Of a DNA stretch of 64,000 nt, positions 40,659 to 48,393 are shown piece by piece. The stretch spans positions 1 to 64,000 of the forward strand of contig NZ_BMXW01000003.1 in NCBI RefSeq assembly GCF_014651955.1, read 5' to 3'. The stretch's first letter is position 1, and every line of letters starts with the position of its first letter. A model generated the notes under the pieces. It was not told where the DNA came from. It was given only the letters and a program-made list of their open reading frames with translations, and did not search any database. This DNA is from Shewanella fodinae. GTDB lineage: Bacteria > Pseudomonadota > Gammaproteobacteria > Enterobacterales > Shewanellaceae. Both the position numbers and the translations under genes were made by a program.

Positions 40659-41346
40659 AAAAATATTCCGCGAGCACTTGCCGCTGTTGGCCCCACGCAT
40701 CGGTAACGCCGATACCCAAGCCGATAATCTCACCATTAGCACGCGGTATTTGCTGCTGCATTAACTGCTGGAATTTTACCAGCTGCGGATTTTTCTCAGC
40801 CGCCAGCAGCGTCAGATGTGGCTCAAAATTCTGGAACACATTGGGGCTGCCATAACGCTCAAATGCTGCCAATTTACCGGGATAGGCTTTCACCCATTCG
40901 GGCAATACAGGATGGGGATCACGCAGGGGTTCTAGTGCCAGCGTCACTTTATCAGCAAGCCGTTGCAACTCCCGGCTGTGCTCCACATCAATAAATGCCC
41001 AGTTACCTTTGGTCACCGTAAAGCCTTTGGCAATTAAAGGTATTGGCTGGTACTGCTGACTCAGTTGCTGCACCGCCCGTTTGATGGCGGCGTCGCTAGC
41101 GTCAGGAAATGCCGTCAGATACAGCGTGATATGCACCGGGCGCCCCTGCTGATAAAAACTCTGCATGCCATAAGTGGCTAACTGCTTGCTGGTATCACTC
41201 ACCAGTTGCACTATCGGTTTAGACGGAATGGCATATACATCCAGCGTCTGCGCCGCTTGCCCGGTGCCAGCGACCAGCCACAGTGCTAAGGTGAAGAGTC
41301 CATACCAGCCATTTTTAAAGATTTGGAAACGCAGTAATTTGTGCAT
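40648..41346 (-). CDS. Exported 2H phosphoesterase-like protein (2'-5' RNA ligase family)
   Basis: A 232-residue protein with an N-terminal signal segment (GWYGLFTLALWLVAGTGQAAQ). Two H-x-T motifs, HITLYLT (about residue 73) and HLTLLAA (about 181), are the paired catalytic histidines of the 2H phosphoesterase superfamily. The C-terminus GIGVTDAWGQQRQVLAEYFF fits 2'-5' RNA ligase-like proteins. A periplasmic location is unusual for a family that mostly acts on RNA. The 3' end overlaps the lysR 3' end by 11 bases (convergent). Confidence 0.8.
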   Translation of the reverse strand: MHKLLRFQIFKNGWYGLFTLALWLVAGTGQAAQTLDVYAIPSKPIVQLVSDTSKQLATYGMQSFYQQGRPVHITLYLTAFPDASDAAIKRAVQQLSQQYQPIPLIAKGFTVTKGNWAFIDVEHSRELQRLADKVTLALEPLRDPHPVLPEWVKAYPGKLAAFERYGSPNVFQNFEPHLTLLAAEKNPQLVKFQQLMQQQIPRANGEIIGLGIGVTDAWGQQRQVLAEYFFKP

Positions 41347-41681
41347 GTTAAATCCATTCGTTTTACACCTGATTAGCCGCGATTATAGCGAGTTATCCAA
41401 TAAAGCGTGCATTACCAATGGCTGCCGTAAATTTTTATGCGGTAAAGGCATGGTCATAGACTACGCCAAAGACTTTCCCGCCGCGCCTATCTTGACGGCC
41501 CTTAACACTAGGTTATGAACAAGGTCCACCACAGCCCTCACCGTTGTGATTAAGAAGAGGTGCTCGCGGTACAGTATCAGCAACAAACGCTTAGGCCAAG
41601 CAAACAACCGTCAATACGTTCACAGTGAAATGAGCGGTGCGTTGTCACTGCCGTTAGCAATTGGCAGTGACAATCCCGTCA
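41347..41681. other. Intergenic region, 335 bases
   Basis: No gene seen. It contains an 11-base perfect inverted repeat TTGTCACTGCC/GGCAGTGACAA (41642-41673, 10-base loop) just after the SDR gene stop. This may act as a 3' end or terminator, although no T run follows. Confidence 0.5.
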
Positions 41682-42440
41682 TTACACCATCTCTAGGTTT
41701 GCCGCTTCTGCCCATGTAATGGCATCGGCACCAGCAGGTAACAACATTGGCGCGATCGGCGTATTAACCATGTACCACACAGCCTTAGCAACATCTTCAG
41801 CATAAGTGACAGGTTCAGTTGATTCTTGCCATCCAGAAAATACTTCTTGAGTTAACGCTAAGTATGGTTCTGGAAATTTCAGATTTTGCACACCGGCATT
41901 TTCGCCAAAACGTGTACTTGGAGCACGCCCAGGTAATACCGCCCCGACCCTAATGTTAAATTGTGCTAGCTCTAACGCGAGCGACTTTGTAAAGGCATTC
42001 ACCGCCGCCTTACTCGCCGTATAGATAGATAATAGTGGCAGCGATTTCAGCGTAACGCTGGATGTGATATTCACAATCATGCCGGATTTCTGCGCCCTAA
42101 ATTGCGGCAACACCGCCTGAATCATTGCCATAGTGCCAAAGGTGTTGGTTTCAAAAATTTCGCGGATTTTTTGTAGTGGCGTTCCCTCCAATGCGTTTAA
42201 GAAACCAATCCCGGCATTATTCACTAGCACATCAATTGCCCCGGCAGCTGCAACCGCTTTATGGATTGAGTCGATGTCCGTGACATCCAAAGGCAGGATG
42301 CGTAGCCTATCGGAATTGGGCAAAATACCATCGCAAGGGGTACGCATAGTCGCGATAACCTGCCAATCGTGCGCAAGGAAGTACTTGGCAATTTCAAGGC
42401 CAAACCCTGAAGAACATCCGGTAATCATAACGGTTTTCAT
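41682..42440 (-). CDS. Short-chain dehydrogenase/reductase (SDR)
   Basis: A 252-residue classical SDR: TGCSSGFGLEIAK cofactor loop, LPLDVTD, NNAGIGF, and the catalytic S and YTASKAAV. The substrate is unknown. It is divergent from a TetR gene, with a long palindrome between them, so it is probably the regulated target. Confidence 0.9.
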   Translation of the reverse strand: MKTVMITGCSSGFGLEIAKYFLAHDWQVIATMRTPCDGILPNSDRLRILPLDVTDIDSIHKAVAAAGAIDVLVNNAGIGFLNALEGTPLQKIREIFETNTFGTMAMIQAVLPQFRAQKSGMIVNITSSVTLKSLPLLSIYTASKAAVNAFTKSLALELAQFNIRVGAVLPGRAPSTRFGENAGVQNLKFPEPYLALTQEVFSGWQESTEPVTYAEDVAKAVWYMVNTPIAPMLLPAGADAITWAEAANLEMV

Positions 42441-42500
42441 GTGGTAAACTCCTGCTGAAAAATGAATGTTTGCAAAGCATTTTTAGTAAAAACATAATTA

Positions 42501-42534
42501 CGATACATTATAGTTTCGAAACTAACAAGTATCG
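42501..42534. promoter_or_regulatory. Extended palindromic operator between the SDR and tetR genes
   Basis: A 34-base symmetric element: outer arms CGATAC and GTATCG, spacers ATTA and ACAA, and a perfect core TAGTTTCGAAACTA. It lies 18 bases from the tetR start and 61 from the SDR start. This is a likely binding site for the adjacent TetR protein. Confidence 0.7.
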
Positions 42535-42551
42535 AATTAGATGAGGCATGC

Positions 42552-43166
42552 ATGACTTCCCCAGAAAAAGCCACGGCTACGGTAGGACGAAAACGCAATC
42601 ACAAACTGGATGAGGCTATTCTTGAGTCCGCTATCGATATCCTCGCCGAAGCGGGTTTTGATGGCATGACCATGGATATGGTGTCCACTCAGGCAAAAGT
42701 AGGTAAAGCAACGGTCTACCGCCGCTGGTCTTCCAAAGCGGAGCTCGTACGTGATGCCATGGTTCACATGAGTCGAAATTCCCTTAATATCGAACATCTA
42801 CCCGATACAGGAACACTCAGAAGCGACCTGATGGCGCTGCTCAAGCCGCATTCGCTAGAATATAGCGAGCGCAAACTGAAGGTACTTGCTGGGCTGGGGT
42901 CTTTCTACGCTGGCTACCAGGAAATAGCGGAAGATGCCATGCAGGGAATTTTCGAGCCATGGAGTGTACTTAACCGAACACTGATGCTACGGGCTCAAGA
43001 GAGAGGGGAAATTTCGCCCCAGGCAGATATTGATATGGCATGTGAGATAATTGTCGCCATGGTGACCTACCACAGTCGCATCGAACACCGCGTTTTTAGC
43101 AAAGAAGACTATGCCACCTTACTGGATCATATTTTGTTGCCCGCACTCAAACACGCAGAAGGCTAA
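42552..43166 (+). CDS. TetR/AcrR family transcriptional regulator
   Basis: A 204-residue TetR repressor. The HTH is ILAEAGFDGMTMDMVSTQAKVGKATVYRRWSSKAELV (about residues 31-67), followed by a helical ligand domain of the type seen in TetR_C_11/C_16-like proteins. It is divergent from the SDR gene and probably represses it through the 34-base palindrome between them. The inducer is unknown. Confidence 0.9.
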   Translation: MTSPEKATATVGRKRNHKLDEAILESAIDILAEAGFDGMTMDMVSTQAKVGKATVYRRWSSKAELVRDAMVHMSRNSLNIEHLPDTGTLRSDLMALLKPHSLEYSERKLKVLAGLGSFYAGYQEIAEDAMQGIFEPWSVLNRTLMLRAQERGEISPQADIDMACEIIVAMVTYHSRIEHRVFSKEDYATLLDHILLPALKHAEG

Positions 43167-43450
43167 TCGATAGCCGTGGCTTATGAGCGCTGCCCTATCA
43201 TCAGTCTTCGGCGACACAGAAGACCGCTCCAACTATAGCGGTCTCAATGGCCTTAACTGGGGCAAACACCGCTTTGGCAGCGTACTCTCACCACATTGCG
43301 ACAGTGACTTATCATTTCTAGTGCAGAAATGAGCCATCATGCCCCATTTTTCAAATTTTGGGTTAATGCAGTTTTGGATAAAAGCGGGCTAGATTGTTAG
43401 CTATAAGGTCGCTGTGGTGGATATGTCAGCAGATTGCTGACAAACGGCTT

Positions 43451-43843
43451 TCAGATTTTGGTGGAGGCCATGGTGTTTTGACTCGCACTAAGTTCATCGC
43501 CTAAAGCAACGGTCGCCTCCTCAATGCGCACGAAGCGTCCGTCAGAGCCTCGCTGTGCAAACACGTATACCTCTTGGAGAACACGCGCGCCGTCGTGCAT
43601 GACTAGGTCGACAACGTGACGTTCGGCGTAAAGCTCCTCGGTGGCGACCTCATCGATGACGGTAATCTTGGCCTGTTTGAGCGCTTGCCGAAGACGGACC
43701 ATACCATCAAGAAAGGCCGTACGGTCAATCCAGTTTCCATTGACGCGCTGGCGGAAGTCCGGAGCAAAGTGCCTATCCATGGCTTCTTGAATGGGCACTT
43801 GAGGGGTGAGTAAGTCGTCGACTGCATTTTTGATTGTTGACAT
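43451..43843 (-). CDS. NTF2/SnoaL-like protein
   Basis: A 130-residue small protein with the cone-fold pattern of nuclear transport factor 2-like proteins (AMDRHFAPDFRQRVNGNWIDRTAFLDGMVRLRQAL, then strands DEVATEELYAERHVVDLVMHDG). Such proteins may be enzymes or ligand binders. It follows an MDR oxidoreductase gene on the same strand after 111 bases. Base use is more G+C-rich than the backbone, suggesting acquisition with that gene. Confidence 0.75.
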   Translation of the reverse strand: MSTIKNAVDDLLTPQVPIQEAMDRHFAPDFRQRVNGNWIDRTAFLDGMVRLRQALKQAKITVIDEVATEELYAERHVVDLVMHDGARVLQEVYVFAQRGSDGRFVRIEEATVALGDELSASQNTMASTKI

Positions 43844-43954
43844 GAAAGTTCTCGTTATTGGCTTTCGCGCGCTCCGTTAGCGGTAGCTCAAAGCCGCCCC
43901 CGAGTTCCAGACGCGGCCTTGAGGCTGTGCGCCTCGCTTTGGAGAGCGCTGGTG

Positions 43955-44974
43955 TTACTTGACCGTAAGTACAATCTTTCCTTGCACGCCCCCACGGGCG
44001 GCACGATCGTGGGCGCTTCGCGCATCCGCAAGCGCAAACGTGCTATCAACGCCGACGCGAACGGTTCCAGCGGCGAGCAAATCGGCGAGTTGCGCGAGTT
44101 GCGCACCACTCGAACGGACCTGCACTGACGAAACCGTGACACCCAGCTTTTCCGCCTCGTCCGCACCAGAGAAACCCAGCGGAAAGATGGGAAACAGCGC
44201 ACCACCGCGCTTAAGCGTTGGCAAAAAGCGACCTGTAGTCGGCCCACCCACCGCATCGATGACCAAATCGAGGTCATGTACATGCTCCTCCACCTTGGTC
44301 TTGGTGTAATCGATGAATTCGTCCGCACCAAGGTCGCGCACGAATGCCTCGTGCCTGCCAGCCGCGACGGCAATGACCCTCGCGCCCTTCCATTTGGCAA
44401 GTTGCAAGGCGAACTGCCCCACGCCGCCAGCGGCCCCGTTGACTAGGACGGTCTTGCCCTCAAGTGGCACCGGCTCGTGTCTGTACGGCTGTAACGGATT
44501 TGGTTCGTTGTGACCCAAATCAATCATAAACTGCCATGCGGTCAGCAGAGACATCGGTGCCGCTGCTGCATGCACATGGTCAATTCCCGCTGGCTTCAAA
44601 GCAAGTTCAGTAGCCGGTACGCTGACATACTCAGCGTACGCACGGCTACCACCGGCCAAGCCGCTGGGGAAACGAACCATCGAGTACACCTCATCACCGA
44701 TAGAGAAGGCGGTCACGTCTTCAGCCACAGCCGCGACGACACCCGAGATGTCGGTGCCTAGAATTACGGGGAAGTCCACCTTCGGCTGCCACTCCGGTGG
44801 CAGCATTTTGTAGCCATCGCGCAGATACCAGTCCGGGGGATTCAGGCCCACAGCGTGAACGCGTACTAGCACCTCCCCGGGTTTGATCTCAGGTACAGGA
44901 GAGTCTTCGTAGAGCAGCACTTCTGGGCCACCAAATTCATGCTGTTGAATGGCCTTCATAGTCTTGGTTGGCAT
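43955..44974 (-). CDS. NADP-dependent oxidoreductase, MDR family
   Basis: A 339-residue quinone-oxidoreductase-like protein: GroES-like domain with VRVHAVGLNPPDWYLRDGYK and VILGTDISGVV, NADPH loop LVNGAAGGVGQFALQLAKWKGARVIAVA, no catalytic zinc cysteines. It is divergent from a TetR gene, with two near-identical operators between. It is probably a detoxifying enone or quinone reductase induced when TetR is released. Confidence 0.88.
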   Translation of the reverse strand: MPTKTMKAIQQHEFGGPEVLLYEDSPVPEIKPGEVLVRVHAVGLNPPDWYLRDGYKMLPPEWQPKVDFPVILGTDISGVVAAVAEDVTAFSIGDEVYSMVRFPSGLAGGSRAYAEYVSVPATELALKPAGIDHVHAAAAPMSLLTAWQFMIDLGHNEPNPLQPYRHEPVPLEGKTVLVNGAAGGVGQFALQLAKWKGARVIAVAAGRHEAFVRDLGADEFIDYTKTKVEEHVHDLDLVIDAVGGPTTGRFLPTLKRGGALFPIFPLGFSGADEAEKLGVTVSSVQVRSSGAQLAQLADLLAAGTVRVGVDSTFALADARSAHDRAARGGVQGKIVLTVK

Positions 44975-45010
44975 TGCATTTTCCTTTCAGAACAAATAAT
45001 CTATCAAAAA

Positions 45011-45025
45011 CGGAGCGACGCTCCG
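45011..45025. promoter_or_regulatory. TetR operator copy 1
   Basis: CGGAGCGACGCTCCG, a perfect 7-base inverted repeat around one base, in the gap between the oxidoreductase and tetR genes. Confidence 0.8.
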
Positions 45026-45039
45026 ACTATTTAAATATA

Positions 45040-45054
45040 CGGAGCGGCGCTCCG
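45040..45054. promoter_or_regulatory. TetR operator copy 2
   Basis: CGGAGCGGCGCTCCG, the same palindrome with one central change, 29 bases from copy 1 and 17 bases before the tetR start. The spacing suggests two dimers on nearly the same DNA face. Confidence 0.8.
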
Positions 45055-45070
45055 ATTATCAAGAGAAATC

Positions 45071-45619
45071 ATGCGATCTGATGCAAAAAAGAATTACAAT
45101 CGCCTTCTAGAGGTGGCACGGCAAGTTGTCACTGAGCAGGGCGCCGACTTGTCGCTACGTGAGGTTGCTCGCAGAGCGGAGGTCGGACTTGGTACGCTGT
45201 ACCGACACTTCCCGACAAGGGAAGCGTTGTTGGAGGCACTTCTGCGAACGAGCTTTGAGGAGCTAGCGGCACGCGCGGACTTATTCACGGCCTCGAACTC
45301 GTCCGACGAGGCTCTGGTTTTGTGGCTGCGGGAGACCATAGCATTTACGTACAGCCATCGAGGTGTTCTTTCGCTGATGATGGGTGCCATCGAAGATATG
45401 GACTCAGCCCTTCATACCTCCTGCGTAACGCTGCGCGCAGCAGGCACCGAACTCCTTACGCGTGCGCAATCAGAGGGAAAAGCGCGACAAGACATTGATG
45501 GCACTGACCTCTTTGCCCTGATAGCTGCGCTTGCTTGGGTGCGTGAGCAACCAAGTGCCGCGGCACGCGCAGATCATTTGTTTGAGGTAATAACTAGCGC
45601 TTTACTGACACCGCATTGA
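45071..45619 (+). CDS. TetR/AcrR family transcriptional regulator
   Basis: A 182-residue TetR protein; HTH VVTEQGADLSLREVARRAEVGLGTLYRHFPTREALLEALL. The C-terminal domain resembles SbtR-like regulators. It is divergent from an MDR oxidoreductase gene, and two palindromes in the 96-base gap are its probable operators. Codon use is G+C-rich like its partner. Confidence 0.9.
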   Translation: MRSDAKKNYNRLLEVARQVVTEQGADLSLREVARRAEVGLGTLYRHFPTREALLEALLRTSFEELAARADLFTASNSSDEALVLWLRETIAFTYSHRGVLSLMMGAIEDMDSALHTSCVTLRAAGTELLTRAQSEGKARQDIDGTDLFALIAALAWVREQPSAAARADHLFEVITSALLTPH

Positions 45620-45671
45620 TGCGTTGCCGGAGCCTGTTCGGCTCAACACTGCTCGGACGAGGCGATAGCTT

Positions 45672-46022
45672 GTACTGAACTATGGCCAGAAACGCCATCT
45701 GGGTGCCATTACAAAATCAGGCAACAGCCGAGCAAGGCGCATACTGATTGAAGGCCCACACAGTTATCGGTATCCAGCGAATGTCTCCACTGAATTACAG
45801 TTAAGGCAAGAAGGCTTACCTAAGGACATCGTCGATATTGCCTGGAAGGCACAGCTTCGCCTATGTAAAAGTTATCAACGAATGAATCAGAAAGGGAAAC
45901 ACTACAACCTCATTGTTACTGCGATTGCTAGAGAAATGGCTGTCTACATCTGGGCTATTGCCAAAGAAGTCGTACTCACATCGGTTAATCCCAAACTACA
46001 GTTAAGTCGAGTTCCAGCATGA
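45672..46022 (+). pseudogene. IS110/IS1111-type transposase, C-terminal remnant
   Basis: A 116-codon open stretch with no start reads LNYGQKRHLGAITKSGNSRARRILIE ... LPKDIVDIAWKAQLRLCKSYQRM ... NLIVTAIAREMAVYIWAIAKEV. This is the C-terminal catalytic part of an IS110-family transposase of the IS1111 kind. The N-terminal two thirds are missing, so it cannot be active. It sits next to integron cassettes; one IS1111 subgroup is known to target attC sites. Confidence 0.75.
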
Positions 46023-46299
46023 ACAGCGAGTTTGAGCTAACGCATTCTGATCGGGCCGCGGAATGTGGCACAACCTACGAGGGTGTTATGATGGCAATAG
46101 CCTAAGGGTTATGCTCCACGAGCATTGACTGATGAGAAGGTGCTACGGCGGATTGAGTAAGGTCAGCTCTGCTTATTCAAAGAGTAAGTAACCTACGAAT
46201 AGCAGACCGACGACATTACTGCCTCATCCGGTGCGTTAGCTCATCTATTTAAGTGTAAAGAACAACTGATGATGGACTGCAAGAATGTCAGGGAAGCAC
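46023..46299. other. Non-coding tail of the IS remnant
   Basis: About 280 bases with no gene. The first part resembles the 3' non-coding end of IS110-type elements. No clear terminal repeat was found. Confidence 0.35.
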
Positions 46300-46728
46300 T
46301 CATTCAGGATTGACAAAGGAAGTCATACCAACACCGTCGCCTGCAACGCCTTGTTGAGTTGTGTTCTCCGTCAAAATAAATGACACATCTTGCATTGAAC
46401 TAAAGGGTTTAAGGGAAGCTTCTGATTCGATAGAGAAAACATGCCCCCCAACGGCCCAGACAGCAACATCCGCGGCAAGTCCCCATGACGTTATCCTTCC
46501 ACGACCAAGGATGAACTCGCCTTTATTTTTAAACAGCGATTCCTCTGGCCACCGAACCCTGAAGAATCTCATACAATAGAATTCAATTTCGTTCCATTCA
46601 AGGAGCCTTTGAACCTTATTTATATGCTTGATCTGAGACGTGTACGTATCACTCATACTTTCAGGAAGCGAAGCAGCAACCCCATTCAAGATTGAAAGCT
46701 CGAAAGGATATAGATTACTTCTGAACAT
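46300..46728 (-). CDS. Integron cassette protein, unknown function
   Basis: A 142-residue hypothetical soluble protein (MFRSNLYPFELSILNGVAASLPES...). Its ATG lies only 9 bases beyond the GTTGGGT core of attC C, the classic position for a cassette gene. It has no signal peptide or membrane helix. The C-terminal half (GRITSWGLAADVAVWAVGGHVFSIESEA) looks beta-rich. No attC was found after it; the IS remnant region follows. Confidence 0.6.
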   Translation of the reverse strand: MFRSNLYPFELSILNGVAASLPESMSDTYTSQIKHINKVQRLLEWNEIEFYCMRFFRVRWPEESLFKNKGEFILGRGRITSWGLAADVAVWAVGGHVFSIESEASLKPFSSMQDVSFILTENTTQQGVAGDGVGMTSFVNPE

Positions 46729-46737
46729 TACTTTTCA

Positions 46738-46815
46738 ACCCAACGTTAAAGTCCGACCGCCGCTTTTTGGCGTCGGATGGACACCTTGTATGTGGTGACG
46801 TGTGCGTCGTTCTCA
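46738..46815 (-). repeat. Integron attC site C
   Basis: 78 bases on the minus strand beginning at the TGA of the 77-residue cassette gene. R'' is degenerate (TGAGAAC), inner arms are TCCGAC-GCC and GGC-G-GTCGGA around AAAAAGC, and R' is GTTGGGT after CTTTAAC. The R' core and the hairpin fit attC; the R'' side is weak. Confidence 0.65.
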
Positions 46816-47046
46816 CTCTTGAAACTCCCACGGGATTTCCTTTTTGAATAGAGCAATTGCCTGCTCAACAAGCTCAAGATCTAGGTCCTTTTTGTATAGG
46901 GTGACCTCTCGGGTCTTTTTAGTATCATCCCGAAAGACTTCGAGAAGCATTTCACTTCCAGAATAAACTTCTATTCCGATTCCATCCCTAACATCGCCAA
47001 CATCACTAGCAACGATATACTTTTCGATCTTGGAATATTCACCCAT
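46813..47046 (-). CDS. Small integron cassette protein, unknown function
   Basis: A 77-residue protein (MGEYSKIEKYIVASDVGDVRDGIGIEVY...), strand-rich N-terminus and a C-terminal helix (LDLELVEQAIALFKKEIPWEF). GAGGAG lies 6 bases before the ATG, and the ATG is 22 bases after the R' core of attC B. It is a complete cassette: attC B core, gene, attC C. No known family was recognised. Confidence 0.7.
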   Translation of the reverse strand: MGEYSKIEKYIVASDVGDVRDGIGIEVYSGSEMLLEVFRDDTKKTREVTLYKKDLDLELVEQAIALFKKEIPWEFQE

Positions 47047-47068
47047 GCTTGCTCCTCAATCGATTGCC

Positions 47069-47140
47069 ACATAACGCTTTCCTTTGGGGCTGAAGTGAAG
47101 CGCAGCGGAAAATTTGTCCGACAGCAACGTCTTGTTAGAT
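47069..47140 (-). repeat. Integron attC site B (end of the Argonaute cassette)
   Basis: 72 bases on the minus strand: R'' ATCTAAC, then AAGACGTTG; inner GGACAAATTTTCCGCTGCGC and TTCAGCCCC; then AAAGC and R' GTTATGT. The CAAATTTTCCGCTGCGC core is very typical of chromosomal-integron attC sites. It lies 80 bases downstream of the nuclease gene. Confidence 0.88.
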
Positions 47141-47220
47141 GCCACGCTCACGATGTCATTAATTCTGCCAACACTTTCCTACAGTTGAGTGCAGATCTAA
47201 TTCTGTTCAAATTCCTTAAT

Positions 47221-48393
47221 CTAACCCTGTGGCCGACCATCCATAGTGGATGGCGCACTAACCACGACACACCCGTTAATGCCGCCTATCTTCAACACAC
47301 CCTCCTTGAACTTAGCGTGCTCCTGCGTCGCACGAGTGCAATCCCACAGGAAATTGACGATATGCGCATCCTTGTATTTCGCGTCAGCGCGATAAAGCGA
47401 GGCGTCTTCGGCAATCTCACCGATGAGCGCCGGGAAAGATTTCTTCATATCCTTACGGTACTTAACTTCTATAATCGTGTGCAGTGACGGAAGGTAGAGA
47501 TCAATGCGCGGATTCTTCTGCCCAACGGGCTGGAGATTCACTTCATCCGCGAGGTCGTTGAAGATCGGCCCGAGCAGAACATAGAGAAGGTTCTGAACGT
47601 GGTATTCGTTCTCTACCGGCCACTTTACGGGTTCCGCGCCTCGCGTGCGGCCCGAATCCTCCCATGTCCACCGCTTGAGGCCGACGGGGATGTGCTCCAG
47701 AAATCCCAGAAGATCATCGAGGCACCAGCCCTTCGGCGGCACGACAGCCACATCCTGATTGACTTGATCGAAAACGTAGACCATCAGGGACAAGAGCGCC
47801 GCCGAAGCGTCCCCCTGCGCCGTTGCTCGGAATTCACCCATGAAGCGGTCGATCAGAGCCATGCGGCTTCGGTGATCGTCGATCCGCTGAATCTCGTGGT
47901 AGTGAAGAAAGAGCGGCACGCACGCGCTGGCGTAGATGGCGGATTCCCCGTTGCGGACGTACTCTGCGATATCTTTCTCGAAAAGATTGAGATGGTCGCT
48001 GCCCGCCTGCTGCGCAAGGAAACCGGATGTCCAGTTCTCGAACTCGTAGGCGATGCGGCTATCGTTCACTTGTCCAGCCAACCATTTCACGGCCATGACG
48101 CCAAACATATCGGAGACCCACGGGCGCGGCGTCGAGTCGATTTTGGCAGCCTGACCGAGCAGGCGCGAGACATCCTGGTTGGGGACGGTTTCCTCCAGAA
48201 CGCCAAGACCCGCAATCGCGCAGCGCTGGTACAAGGAAAGCGTCGCAAAATCGAAGGCCGTAGCACCGTCCTTTGACAAGCCCAGAAAATGTAAAAAGGT
48301 GGATTTGAAAGGGTCGGCGTGCGCGCTCTCGATCACCTTGCGGTGCAGATACTCGCGTAACTGGTACGCGTTCTCCTTCTCTACAGAAACCAT
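47221..48393 (-). CDS. PD-(D/E)XK nuclease associated with prokaryotic Argonaute
   Basis: A 390-residue protein. The N-terminal 240 residues are helical and match nothing known to me. The C-terminal part is a PD-(D/E)XK nuclease: helix with ENEYHVQNLL (E263), RIDLYLP (D298), IIEVKYRK (E309, K311), then GEIAEDASLY. It begins 13 bases inside the end of the Argonaute gene, so the two are translationally coupled. Nucleases of this kind accompany inactive long-B Argonautes and are thought to degrade DNA after guide-directed recognition. Function here is inferred from motif and context. Confidence 0.85.
   Translation of the reverse strand: MVSVEKENAYQLREYLHRKVIESAHADPFKSTFLHFLGLSKDGATAFDFATLSLYQRCAIAGLGVLEETVPNQDVSRLLGQAAKIDSTPRPWVSDMFGVMAVKWLAGQVNDSRIAYEFENWTSGFLAQQAGSDHLNLFEKDIAEYVRNGESAIYASACVPLFLHYHEIQRIDDHRSRMALIDRFMGEFRATAQGDASAALLSLMVYVFDQVNQDVAVVPPKGWCLDDLLGFLEHIPVGLKRWTWEDSGRTRGAEPVKWPVENEYHVQNLLYVLLGPIFNDLADEVNLQPVGQKNPRIDLYLPSLHTIIEVKYRKDMKKSFPALIGEIAEDASLYRADAKYKDAHIVNFLWDCTRATQEHAKFKEGVLKIGGINGCVVVSAPSTMDGRPQG

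Noticed and set aside
46190..46250. GTTAGCT near 46.24 kb as another attC core
   Set aside because: No matching R'' box or pairing arms could be found within 150 bases.
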